DNA of 64,000 bases. Origin: Nicotiana tabacum. Taxonomy: Eukaryota; Streptophyta; Magnoliopsida; Solanales; Solanaceae. Location: positions 136,042,237 to 136,106,236 of the forward strand of contig NC_134101.1 of NCBI RefSeq assembly GCF_000715075.1. The letters run 5' to 3'. Below, piece after piece: positions 12,701 to 24,468 of this stretch (positions are counted from its first letter, which is position 1; each line of letters begins with the position of its first letter). The notes under the pieces are model-generated. The model was not told the origin of the DNA, did not search any database, and was given only the letters and a program-made list of their open reading frames with translations. Made by a program: the position numbers and the translations under genes.

Positions 12701-12711
12701 GATAGGTTTTA
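9707..12711 (-). repeat. G1 3' LTR
   Basis: Reverse complement of the G2 LTR type. It holds the same repeat arrays: CACGAAGGGTGATG class at about 10425-10700, GAGCCAATGCTC class at about 10930-11010 and GCAAATGCG dyads at about 11755-11970. Its U3 start is damaged: where the family has TGTGAT(G)AACC...CACTTG, this copy reads TTTAAGATAGGTTTTAT before the polypurine side at 12712. Confidence 0.9.
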
Positions 12712-12721
12712 TTCTCCACTT

Positions 12722-15700
12722 CTAAAACAACCATCCGTCCTCGAACGGACTGAAGAAGGAAGTACCTGAGTCGGGGAAAACATGGGGATAACGGCTCCGT
12801 ATATCGGACTCGGACTCCCAGGTCGATGCCTCAGAAGGCTGACCTCTCCACTAAACACAAACAGAAGGAAAACGCTTCGATCTCAACTGATGAACCTGCC
12901 GGTCTACAATAGCTACCGACTCCTCCTCATAAGACAAGTCCTTGTCCAACTGGACAGTGCTGAAATCTAACACGTGGGATGGATCGCCGTGATACTTCCT
13001 AAGCATGGACACATGTAACACTGGATGCACAGCTGATAAGCTCGGCGGTAGTGCAAGTCTATAGGCCACCTCTCCCACTCGATCTAGAATCTCAAACGAG
13101 CCAATGAACCTAGGGCTAAGCTTGCCCTTCTTCCCAAATCTCATCATGCCCTTTATAGGCGACACTCGAAGCAATACCCACTCACCGACCATGAATGCCA
13201 AATCATGAACCTTGCGGTCGGCATAACTCTTTTGCCTAGACTGAGCTGTACGAAGCCTATCCTGAATGATCCTGACCTTGTCCAAGGCATCCTGAACCAG
13301 ATCCGTACCCAATAACCGAGCCTCTCCCAGCTGAAACCATCTAACCGGGGATCGACACCGCCTACCATATAAAGCCTCATAAGGAGCCATTTAGATACTC
13401 GACTGATAGCTGTTGTTGTAGGCAAACCCTGCTAAAGGCAAAAACTGATCCCATGAGCCTCCAAAGTCAATGACACAATCTCGGAGCATATCCTCCAAAA
13501 TCTTAATAGTCCGCTCGGACTGCCCGTCCGTCTGAGGATGAAACGTTGTGCTCAACTCAACCCGCATGCCCAAATCTCGCTGAACTGCTCTCCAGAAATG
13601 GGAGGTAAACTGCGTACCTCAATCCGAGATAATAGACTTGGGCACACCATGAAGACGAATAATCTCTCGGATATAGATCTCAGCTAACCTCTTGGAAGAA
13701 TATGAGACTGCCACAGAAGTGAAATGCACTGACTTGGTCAGCCTATCAACAATAACCCACACTGCATCGAACTTTCTCTGAGTCCGTGGGAGACCAACAA
13801 CGAAGTCCATAGTGATACGCTCCCACTTCCACTCAGGAATCTCAATCTTCTAAAATGAACCACCGGGCCTCTGATGCTTGTACTTAACCTGCTGACAATT
13901 CAAACATCGAGACACATATGTGGCGATATCTTTCTTCATTCTCCGCCACAAATAATGCTGCCATAAATCCTGATACATTTTCGCGACGCCTGGATGAATA
14001 GAGTACTTGGAACTATGGGCCTCCTCTAAAATCAACTCTCGAATCCCATCCACATTAGGCACACAAACTTGATCCTGCAATCTCAAAACTCCATCATCAC
14101 CTAAGGTAACCTGCTTGGCACCTCTGTGCTGCATCGTGTCTTTGAGGACACACAAATGTGGATCATCATACTGCCGATCTCAGATATGCTGCAATAATGA
14201 AGAGCGAGCGACTGTACAAGCTAACACACGGCTGGGCTCAGAAACATGCTACCTCACGAACTGATTGGCCAAAGCCTGAACATCCAAAGCAAGCGATCTC
14301 TCACCGACCGGAATATAAGCAAGACTGCCCATACTGGCTGACTTCCTACTCAAAGAATCGACCACCACATTGGCCTTTCACGGGTGATATAAGATAGTGA
14401 TATCATAATCTTTCAACAACTCCAACCACCTCCTCTGCCTCAAATTCAACTCCTTTTACTTGAACAAATACTGAAGACTCTTGTGATCCGTGAACACCTC
14501 ACATGCCACGCCATACAGATAATGCCTCCAAATCTTCAATGCGTGAACAATGGCTGCCAAATCCAAATCATGAACCAGATAGTTCTTCTCATGAATCTTC
14601 AACTGCCGCAAAGCATAGGCAATGACCTTGCCATCCTGCATCAACACTGCACCAAGTCCAATGCGAGATGCATCACAATAGATTGTATAAGGCCCTGAAC
14701 CTGTGGGCAATATCAACACCGGTGCCGTAGTCAGAGCTGTCTTGAGATTCTGAAAGCTCGCCTCACACTCATCCGACCATCTAAACCATCGGGGCTGCGA
14801 TAGATGAAAACCCCTCCACGAACCGACGATAGTAGCCTGCCAATCCTAAGAAACTCTGAATCTCTGTAGCTAATGCTAGTTTAGGCTAGTTCTTGACTGC
14901 CTCAATCTTCTTCAGATCAACCTGAATACCCTCTACTGATACAACATTACCCAGGAATGCAACTGAACTCAACTAGAACTCACACTTCGAGAACTTAGCA
15001 TATAACTGACTATCCCTCAAGGTCTGAAGAACCACTCTAAGATGCTGCTCGTGCTCCTCCCGGCTGTGGGAATAAATAAAAATATCATCAATGAAGACTA
15101 TCATGAATGAATCCAAATAAGGCATGAACACTCGGTTCATCAAATACATAAAAGCTACTGGGGCATTTGTCAACCCGAATGACATAACCAAGAACTCATA
15201 ATGCACGTACCGAGTGCGGAAAGTTGTCTTAGGGACATAGGATGCCCTAATCCTCAACTGATGGTAGCCAAATCTCAAGTCAATCTTCGAAAATACCTTG
15301 GCACCCTGAAGCTGATCAAACAAATCATCAATCCTCGGCAATGGATACTTATTCTTGATTGTAACCTTATTCAACTGCCGGTAATCGATACATATTCTCA
15401 TCGATCCATCCTTCTTCTTAACAAACAACACCGGCGCACCCCAAGGCGAAACATTCGGCCTAATGAAACCTTTCTCAAGCAAGTCTTGCAACTGTTCCTT
15501 CAACTCTGGTAGGGCCATACGATACGGCAGGATAGAAATGGGCTGAGTGCCCCGAGCCAAATCAATGCAAAAGTCAATATCCCTATCGGGTGGCATACCC
15601 GGCAGGTCTGAAGGGAAAACCCTAGGAAACTTATGAACAACGGGCACAAAATCGATAGAAGGAACCTCAGTACTAGAATCACGTACATATGTCACATAGG

Positions 15701-17721
15701 CCAAACACCTCTTCTCGACCATACGCCGAGCCTTCACATTAGAGATAACACTACGAGTAGAACGACTAGGAGTCCCTCTCCACTTTAAATGAGGCAAAAC
15801 CGGCAAAGCTAAGGTCATAGTCTTGGCGTGACAGTCCAAGATAGTGTGGTAAGGTGATAACCAGTTCATCCCTAATATGACATCAAAATCGACCATGTCC
15901 AAAAGAAGCAAATCTACACGAGTCTCAAGACCTCCAATCATAACTATACAAGAACGATGGACTCGATCTACCACAATAGAGTCACCCACAGGTGTAGACA
16001 CACATACAAGGGCACTCAAGGAATCACTAGGCATGACCAGATACAGTGCAAAATAAAATGACACATACGAGTATGTAGACCCTGGGTCAAACAACACTGA
16101 AGCATCTCTATCACAAACCAGAACCGTACCTGTAATAACCGCATCTAAAGCCTCAACCTCGGGCCTGGCTGGAAGAGCATAACATCGGGGCTGGGCCCCA
16201 CCACCCTGAACTACATCTCTGGGACGACCTGCTGCAGGCTGGCCTCCACCTCTAGTGGTCTGAGCTCCACCTCTAATACCTCTACCTCCACCTCTAGCAC
16301 CTCTACCACCACCTCTAGCTGGCTGGGCAGGCTGTGGGACACCTGGTGTTTGAACCATGGCACGGGAACCCTAATGCTGAGAGCTACTTGGTGCTCGAGG
16401 GTAAAACCTAGCAATGTGACCCATATCACCACAAGTGTAGCAAGCCCTCGGCTGCTGAGACTACTGGCCCTGATGACCTGAATGACCACCCCGAAAACTC
16501 TGAAGCGGTGATGCACTGATAAGAGCAGGTGGTGCACTGCAGGACTGCTGATTAGAATATTGCATTTGAGGACCACGACCACCTAAAGTACCGTGAGAAA
16601 CCTGAAGTGCTAATTGAAAAGGCCTAGGAGGATGGCCTCTACCATATGAATCCCTACCTCCAGATAAGGTACCACTAAATCGGCCTGAATGATGGGGCCT
16701 CTTGTCCAACCCATGACCACCTCCCTGTGACAGAACCATCTCCACTCTCCTGGCCACATTGACCGCCTCCTAGAAAGATATCTCTCTCCCTGCCTCCCTA
16801 GCCATCTGAAGACGAATCGGCTGAATAAGTCCATCAATGAACCTCCTCACCCTCTCTCTCTTGGTGGGAAGTATGGTAAGAGCAAAATGATCCAAGTCGA
16901 TGAATCTGGTCTCATACTGGGTAATAGTCATAAAACCCTACTGGAGGAGCTCAAATTGCCTCCGATAGGCCTTTCTCTAAGTGATGGGGAGAAGCTTCTC
17001 CAGAAATAGCTGCATAAACTACTCCCAAGTCAAGGCTGGCGATCCGGATGGTCTAGCCAAACAAAAATCCCTCTACCAAGTCTTGGCGGATCCAGACAAG
17101 CGAAAAGTGGCAAAATCGACCCCATTGGTCTTAACTATCCCCATGTTCCTGAGAACCTCGTGACAGCTGACTAGATAATCCTAGGGATCCTCAGTAGATG
17201 CACCGTTGAAAGTAGTAGTGAAGAGCTTGGTGAACCTATCCAACCTCCACAAAGTATCGACAGACATAGCCGCTCCGTTACCGATCTGAGCTACCACACC
17301 TGGCTAAACTGCTCCAAATGGCTGGACCGCTGGAGTCTAAAACTGGGGAGCTACCTACTTTGGAGTGCGAGTAGCAAGATTCTAGGCTCCTCCTCCAGCC
17401 TGAGAGATGGCTGGTGCTACAGGAAGAAAGCCTTCTCGGGTGACACTCTCCATGAGGCCCACCAGATGGACCATAGCATCCTGAAGAATCGGGGGTAGCA
17501 ATAAACCCCTCTGGGACCTGAGCTGTGCCCACCAGAACTACTGGGGCCAGAACCTCATCATCAAAATCAACCTGAGGCTCCACCGCTGGTGCTGCTACTC
17601 GGGGCTGAGCTCTTCCCCTACCTCGGTCTCTAGCACAGCCTCGACCTCTGCCCCTCGTGGGAGCTACTGTTGGGGGCTCGGGCTGCTAGTCAGTGGATGA
17701 GGATGCATGTGTTTTCTCCAT
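12722..17721 (-). pseudogene. G1 gag-pol (gypsy type), broken by many stops
   Basis: The start ATG is at 17719-17721 and the final TAG at 12722-12724. Gag carries the zinc knuckle CYTCGDMGHIARFY near 16435, whose last Cys is a Tyr. Then come an Arg/Gly-rich run and protease [12 protein letters not shown] near 16085. Reverse transcriptase has FIDDIFIYS near 15075, and RNase H has [13 protein letters not shown] near 14680. Integrase shows HSSKYSIHPG ... CLNCQQVKY (about 14025-13885), [16 protein letters not shown]-type sequence broken by a stop near 13618, and QSERTIKILEDML near 13520. A chromodomain-like tail lies at about 12860-12950. Stops split it into at least eight pieces. Intact, it would encode the replication and integration machinery of a chromatin-targeting retroelement. 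Confidence 0.92.
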
Positions 17722-17897
17722 CCGCAAAAGAATAGAGTAGAAATTCAATTAACATTGAGAAACCAAACCGCACGATAAGAGAGAATAAATGTGAAGTTGT
17801 TCCTAACTCTATAGCCTCTGGGGGATAAATACAGACGTCTTCGTACCGATCCCTCATACTCTACCAAGCTTGTCTGTGAACTGTGAGACCCATGTAA

Positions 17898-17918
17898 CCT
17901 AGAGCTCTGATACCAACT
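17898..17918 (-). other. G1 primer binding site (tRNA-Met type)
   Basis: Read on the minus strand directly after the 5' LTR: AGTTGGTATCAGAGCTCTAG. TGGTATCAGAGC is complementary to the 3' end of plant initiator tRNA-Met. Confidence 0.88.
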
Positions 17919-19083
17919 TGTCACGACCCGGATTTCCCACCCTCGGGAGTCGTGATGGCACCTACTAATGTGAGTTAGGCAAGCCAATCATTTAACTACT
18001 TACTTCATTACCCAATTATTTCTTTTTAACAAATATAAGGCGATAACATGAAAACAGTGGAACTTTAAATAATTAAGTAGAAGATAACAATTAAATATCT
18101 GAAATATGCATCTATTACAACTCTTAAAACCTAAAGCACCCAACACCTGGTGTCACAGTGTCACAAACGTTCAAAGATTTACTACATACAAAGTCTGAAG
18201 AAAATGGCAATACACTGTTTCTAAATAAAAGGAAAATGAAACAGGAAATAGGAATAGAGGAGACGCCAGAGCCCGCAGACGCTTGCAGGTCTATCTTAGA
18301 TCTCCACATGGACTGAAGATAGCCTCCACACTACGGTCCAAAAGCTGCTCCGGGATCTGCACATAATGCAGAGTGTAGTATCAGCAACATCGACCCCATG
18401 TGCTGGTAAGTGTCTAGCCTAACCTCGGCAAAGTAGTGACGAGGCTAGGACCAGACTACCAAATAACCTGTGCAGTTCAAATACATATACAACGGAAAGA
18501 AATACAGAAATAACCAGTCAATATGGGAGGGGGAGCATGCTGTGGGGGAGATAACAATTCTGAATAGAAAGACATCAAGTAATGAAAGAAACAATATAAC
18601 TCGGATATTAACAAAGAATCATAAATCAACAAATGCACGGCATCACCCTTCGTGCTTTTACTCTCGTCCTCACCACATCAATCATATAATAAAAATGTAC
18701 ACGGCATCACCTTTCATGCTTTTACTCTCTTTCCTCACCATATAATCAATATAATCGGCTCGGAATGGTACATCGTGCGGCACGACTTCACCCTTCGTGC
18801 TTTACACTCTTTGCTCACAATCATACACGGCAACACCCTTCGTGCTTTACACTCTTTCCTCACAAAACAAACAATGCACGACTGAAAAGCCCAATTACCC
18901 ATTCCCCCACGAACTTAAATATATAATTTATTTTGAAATCGGACCTCAAATTGAGGTCCAAATCCCCAATTTTTGAAAAATCTAGGTTCTACCCAAAACA
19001 CCCAATTTCCCCCATGAAATTGGTTGATTTTAAGTTGAAATCATGTTAAAAGATGTTAATGATTGAAGGAAATGAGTTAAAAT
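17919..19083 (-). repeat. G1 5' LTR, 3' part, with internal deletion
   Basis: It starts TGTCACGACCCGG and matches 9707 onward. At about 18888 it jumps from the sequence equivalent to about 10670 to that equivalent to about 11455 in the other LTR, losing about 785 bases including the GAGCCAATGCTC array. It ends at the AAT duplicated by the CACTA insertion. Confidence 0.92.
19081..19083. repeat. CACTA target-site duplication, left copy (AAT)
   Basis: AAT at 19081-19083 and again at 42418-42420 flank the inverted ends. The uninterrupted site in the family LTRs reads GAGTTAAAATTGACTTACAATCG on the minus strand (around 49575-49590), with AAT once. Confidence 0.9.
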
Positions 19084-19106
19084 CACTATAGAAAAATAGG
19101 TCTTTA
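19084..19106 (+). repeat. CACTA left terminal inverted repeat
   Basis: The first 23 bases match the reverse complement of 42395-42417 at 20 positions, with mismatches at positions 6, 9 and 14. This end lies downstream of the transposase genes. Confidence 0.92.
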
Positions 19107-19400
19107 GCGATGGGAAATTCGGTCGTTAAAACTCCAAATCCGGTCGTTATCAGTCAATTACGATGGGATAAAAACCGGTCGTCGCCGGTAGTTAGTGCCT
19201 CCATCGTTAAAGATAAACGACCGAATTTTGATCCCTTCGTAAAAACTCTTTTAACGATGGCAAGGAATCCAGTCGTTATACCAAGATTAGCGAGGGGATT
19301 TTTCCATCGTTATTTGTCGTCCCAGTTGTTAAAACCTTCACTAACGGTAACTAATTTTCTGTCGTTCTTAGTGTATGGCGATCGAAATTCCATTCGTTAA
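19107..19400. repeat. CACTA left subterminal repeat region
   Basis: Short motifs recur in both orientations: CGGTCGTTA, CGATGG, ACGATGG, CCATCGTTA and GACCGAATTTT. Subterminal motif clusters are the known binding sites of TnpA proteins in En/Spm elements. The right end (about 42245-42394) has fewer, more degraded copies such as ACCGAAAATTA and AATGACCGG. Confidence 0.8.
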
Positions 19401-20124
19401 TTGTATGTACTTTTAACGACATACTTTTTAAAAACCAAAATTTCCCTTTGCGAATGTGAACTTTTAAGTAATAAATATATTACAAGTATTCGAAATCATA
19501 CAAAGAATAAAGTCAATATTGACATAAAACATCTTTTTTAATTATAGATAGAGAACTAATCAAAGTAGCACTAATATTACATCCAAATTGCATGATCCAT
19601 GTTTTCAATTCCTTAAAGAAAATAAAAAATTAAAGAGAAAGTAAAATAGTAGTTCGTACGGATGACGACTACAACTCCTAATAAAACATAATAGATTTTC
19701 CTTGTTCTTCAACATTCTAGCTGCTTCAACTTGCTCGGAACTATCTTTATGGAAGATGCTTCAAACTTCAGGCCCTTTATCTGATCTGTTAAAAAAGGTT
19801 CATATTAGCTGAGTAAGAAAACAAGATTTAAGATTGAAGTTGCTACAACACAGTAAAATGTAAAACCACGAAGCGAAAAACATCTCAAAATACTATGAAC
19901 AATCAGTGCTTCTTACAACTACATTACTAAGTCCACCTTTTTTACAATTATATTTTCTATTTATCAGTATGCATATGTAATGAGAATGAGCATTCACCCT
20001 CTAAACTGAAGTCTTCGCTTTCTTGTATCTATGAATGTCTGCAGAGTAGGCCAAGAGACACATATAAATTGTAGTATGAGCTGCCAGCAGTAGCCTGCAT
20101 ACAGGTACCATTTCTGCATTTCAA
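19401..20124. other. CACTA interior, no gene firmly recognised
   Basis: AT-rich. On the minus strand, after an AG at about 19790, a short open stretch (about 19795-19690) looks coding-like in two frames, but I cannot place it in any family. Confidence 0.4.
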
Positions 20125-20309
20125 TAAACTAGCAGACAATAGACAACTAAAGATCCTTTAAAACTCTCCTTTTGATTCAATGACAGAAGTGGATCCTAAC
20201 CAGAATCACTAAAAGGGTCAACATTGGGCATTGAAGTAGGGTAATTAAAGGAAGTATCACCATCATTGCTGTGTTGTAGCCTCATATCACCATTATCCTT
20301 ACTACCCAT
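20125..20309 (-). pseudogene. Captured host fragment: probable N-terminus of a bHLH transcription factor (bHLH74/CIB-like)
   Basis: On the minus strand an ATG at 20309 opens a frame starting MGSKDNGDMRLQHSN. It goes on with NVDPFSDSG, then one TAG where a Trp would be expected, then DPLLSLNQKESFKGS before the frame is lost at about 20130. From memory, the N-termini of plant bHLH74/CIB-type factors have this pattern (MG..DNG.M..., then DPF..SGWDPL.SL.Q...F). No DNA-binding helix-loop-helix region is visible, so only the first exon would have been taken. It lies downstream of the TnpA-like gene on the same strand. The identification is tentative; that it is a broken coding fragment is more secure. 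Confidence 0.45.
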
Positions 20310-22397
20310 TTCCAAGAATTGAAAGATCTACAAATTTTATTAGGACTCAGTTCGTGCGCACCTTCAAAAAGGCAACACCAATGCAATGGAGATTAAGAAA
20401 TCTTCATTGCAGAGATTCTCATGCATTTAAGTGAGGCTGCTTCATCTTCTTAATTACTTAAAGTAACTACATGCACTTTTCAAAGTGTATCCTAGTCCAT
20501 ATATGTTTCCTCTACCCTGATCTTGAACTTCTATGATATTAGTGTTTCGTGCCTTTTTTATGACCTTTACTGAGCTGCATTCCTTCCATTCTTTAGTGTA
20601 TCAATACATGCAACTAGTTTAAATTCCTACTGGATCAAACCAGTTACGTGGTATAGATTTGACAGAAAATTGTGGTTGAGCCGCATCCATATCTTGTGCA
20701 TGTTTTTCCACTCTATTTAGTGTATTAGTAATGATTACTTTTGATTTATCAAAGCTTGTTCTTATTCTTAAGAACACTTAGTGAACAATATGAAGGGCGG
20801 AATAGAAAGGCAAATGAAGAAAAATAGGGCTTCTGTAAACAAAGGTAGAAAAAAAGGTTCACAGTAAGTGTTGATCAATATATAACAAAAGAAGAGAGCA
20901 CTTTTACACTTCCTTCCATTTCTAATGAGTTGTCATGTTGGGGTATTGTTCTTTTTGGAAGTTTCTTTCATGCAATTAGAAGAAAATGAAGTCCTCTTTT
21001 CATGACAACAGTTTTGTTCCCCCCTCCAACCCAATAACATGACTCCTGAATATTAAGCTTTATCAGATTGTACCAGTTCTTGTATCACAGTATGGGGAGA
21101 GTTACACTAGCATTTAATGAACATAATTTGGATGGTTAGTTCAGTATCTGTTGCTATATTTGGCTAAGCATCACCACTGAACAATGCTGGGTAGAAAACT
21201 TGCTATACAATCTTTAGCAATACAATTCAAGCACACTGGATACAAAGTGGAATAAATACCAATGCAACATGCTATTACACCATACCAATATGGAATACAG
21301 GCAAAGGTTTCAAGGGGAAGCAGAGAGATGACACACAAAAATGATCGCAAATATAGTGTATTGGTTCGTTGTTGTATAGTAAACTTACTCAATAGTATGT
21401 AGGGAAGAACTATTCTTTCGTACATATGCAAAAACTACAGGGAGGAAAAATGGAGTAGCAGGAATGGAAAGGCAATAGAAATGACATTAAAATCTCAACG
21501 AAGGCAGTTTCATGAGTTTGCTCTTTAAGTCATCTCTGCCTTAAGTAAGATTATTTTTGCACAAAATGTGGTCCAATGAATTTGGTATAATTGCATCTTG
21601 TGGTTGCAACAATTTTTACTGGTTATTGAGTCTGTCATGAATAGCTTGTAGACCTCGTTTTGAGTTTTGATGACCAATTACTTTTCAATTTACACCTTCT
21701 GAAGTTGTCTTTTGCATTTTTCTCTTTTGCATTTTGTAGTCTCTCATTTGTCTGCTTTGCATCTAATTGTAACAGCTAATGAGATGTTTTGAGTATCTAT
21801 ATCATAGTCACTTAGGAGGGAAAGAGTTATACGTACTTTCAAATAAAGTACTGGACAGGACGATCATGCTATAATGTTTTTGGATTACTAGTTTAGTCAG
21901 GTTGGTGGCTTAACTTTTACTTTCTGTAAAGTATCACTTGATTTCAATAACTTCATACACCCTTCCCTTCCCTCTCCGCAAAGAGCGTTTCGTATTTTTC
22001 CTCCTTGTTTTCTTGTTATTGCCTATTTTCTGGTGTAGTTTCTCAGAAAAACTTTAATTTCTAAGTACATTTGCACCTTGCACATCAGTGCCACCCAGAT
22101 CTTTAACTATTTCATTGTCGCTAACCTGCACATTAATCAACATTTTGTAAAAAGGATTTGGCTATCTGTGCAAGCAACGGAAAACAGATCTGGACCTCAA
22201 ATCTCAAATAATGTCATACGTTCAAACAATGAATCTGAGATGCACATATCTAATTGGATTTCAATATTAGATTAACTGTACATATGTCAAGGTCAGTACT
22301 TTATTTAACTAACAACAAAAGACTTCACTAAATTTATTTAAGGATATTCATCAGGTCATAGTTGGTAGAAAGCTTACGAACCTGTTAAATACTAATT
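20310..22397. other. CACTA interior, non-coding as far as I can see
   Basis: AT-rich sequence without a convincing frame, between the possible bHLH fragment and the 3' end of the TnpA-like gene. It may hold 3' untranslated sequence near 22300-22397 and further degraded captured DNA. Confidence 0.4.
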
Positions 22398-22994
22398 TCA
22401 GCTTGTACTTTGTTGACTTGAAGATGGTGCTGATGAAGGCTGATCATCCAGTAAGCTAGTAATATGTGCAAACTTAGAATCTATGTCGTCCATACATATT
22501 TCTAGTGATTCTTTTTCTTTTTTAGTTGCATTCAGCTCGGTCTATAGTGATTCTTTTTCTTTTCCAACTGCATTCAGCTTAGCCGGTATTGCAGCCTTTG
22601 AGGAACTACCGCCTTTCAATTCCTTAGTGGTTATACCACCCCCTAATCCAATCACGTGACTCTTGTTTTGAGGTCCGAAGCATCTTTCCACTACCTCGAT
22701 ATTCGTAAGAGATGGCTCAGATTGTACCAGTTCTTGTATCTCAGCCTATAAAATACAAGAAAAATTAAAATAATAAAATACATCAAAATAAAATGAAGGA
22801 TATAAAATGAAGTTCATCAATAAGCATACATATTTTTCACCAGCTTCAGGTTCTACAAGCGTGTCATTTTTCTTGTGAGTCTCAAAGAAGATAGTCACCA
22901 TGTTCGGTGGATTACCGTCATTGCCTGCCTTCACATTTAAATAAACAAGTCAAACAAAGACGATATTTTTTATAGGATTGCACTGTGCACTTAC

Positions 22995-23373
22995 CTGTTC
23001 GTAAATAATTTCTCTAATCGGCTTGCTACCCGTACGATGAGGCATTCTCAACTTAGACCTATTGATCGAGTTTCTAATACTTGTTTCCTATATTAAGAGC
23101 AAACCATTGAAATCATGAGATATTACTTACAGTAATAAGAAGTTAAAAGTAGTGATGAAATCTTACCTTAAATATTTCACTTAAAAAATATTTCTTGACC
23201 AACCATTCACAATCACTCTTGTCTACCTCATCCGGGACATCTTTTAGGGCTTCATGCAATGGCTTAAACTTCACATACTTTTGCAATGATCCTCTCCAAT
23301 TGTTCCATAACTTTCTCATATGATTTAACACATGATCTCTTTGATGATTCATGTCATCACTGTCAAATTTATC
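22995..23373 (-). other. Best-preserved exon pair of the TnpA-like gene
   Basis: Exon 23373-23167 (69 codons, DKFDSDDMNHQRDHVLNHMR...) and exon 23087-22995 (31 codons, ETSIRNSINRSKLRMPHRTG...) are both open, in phase 0, with AG acceptors and GTAAGA / GTAAGT donors. They form the conserved core of the plant Ptta/En/Spm domain and are the best query for finding relatives. Confidence 0.88.
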
Positions 23374-24468
23374 CTAAATATTTTGCAAAATCATTAATCA
23401 AGAAAGTAAATTTTTTTACGTAAACTAAAGATAGTTTTTGCTGTTTCAAACAAAATGTGTCTGTTTTCAGTTACATTGCTTAAGACCTAGGATCTTCAGC
23501 ATTCACAAAGATTCATAAGTAAAGCATTTTATAAATTACGTAGAGCTTAGAGACTTCAGAGCAGCAACATGCCTTAGAAACTACACGCCAATAATATATA
23601 CAAAAAACGACTAATTATGATCAAACATTCTATAAGAGGCAATAGAAAAGTCAACAACCAATAAGCTCTAGTACTTTACAGTGCTATAAACCCAACTTCC
23701 AGTATGCAAATTCTTGGATTTCAAGAAGAAATAACAAATATGTGCCAAGTAATCAAATGTAACATTCTCTTCCCTTTTTAGCCTAACCCTCATAAGTCAT
23801 AACATTATTTGAAGCAGTAACTTATAATCAAATCCTATGCAGGGAATCAAACTAATTCCCCTCCACACCCAAATACCCCGTGTAGAAGGGTAATGTACAA
23901 GCAGGTGTCACTGTGCTAGGTACACATTGAGAAACTATGGAGAGCCTTCATGTTAGTCACTTAAAAAATGTAATCAAGTAGAAGTTTTGACATTGTATGT
24001 GACCTTACAGACTAAGAGATACACAAAAAAACTTGCACTAAAGGCTGCACCTTTACAACAAAACATTACAATATATGTAATAATTCACTAACACCATTAT
24101 TGTGAGAAGACTATAGAGGTGCTTGCTATATTACCTGTTACCTACATTCTGGAAAGTCCAAGAAGTTATTACGATTAGTTGTTGCAAAATACTACAGATG
24201 GTGTCATTAACGAGAAACCAATATTTAAAATTAGGAGTGTAAGTGCTGAACCATTTTCCATGAGATCTGGAACATGTAATTACGGCAAAGAACACTAAAA
24301 TCTCCAACAGTTTTGCTTCCTATAGAGTTCTATCTAGAGAATAAGAAACATGCTCCTTGACTAGCACCTTAGATTTTCCTTCTTATTGATTCCTTAAAAC
24401 TGGATCATTATAACTTTGCTAATAGGGGAATGTGCCTCTGGAAAATGTAATTGGATTTGTACTTGTAG
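23374..24468. other. TnpA-like intron, part before the kinase fragment
   Basis: Part of the 2.35-kb intron between exons 25970-25723 and 23373-23167. AT-rich, with no recognisable frame. Confidence 0.5.
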
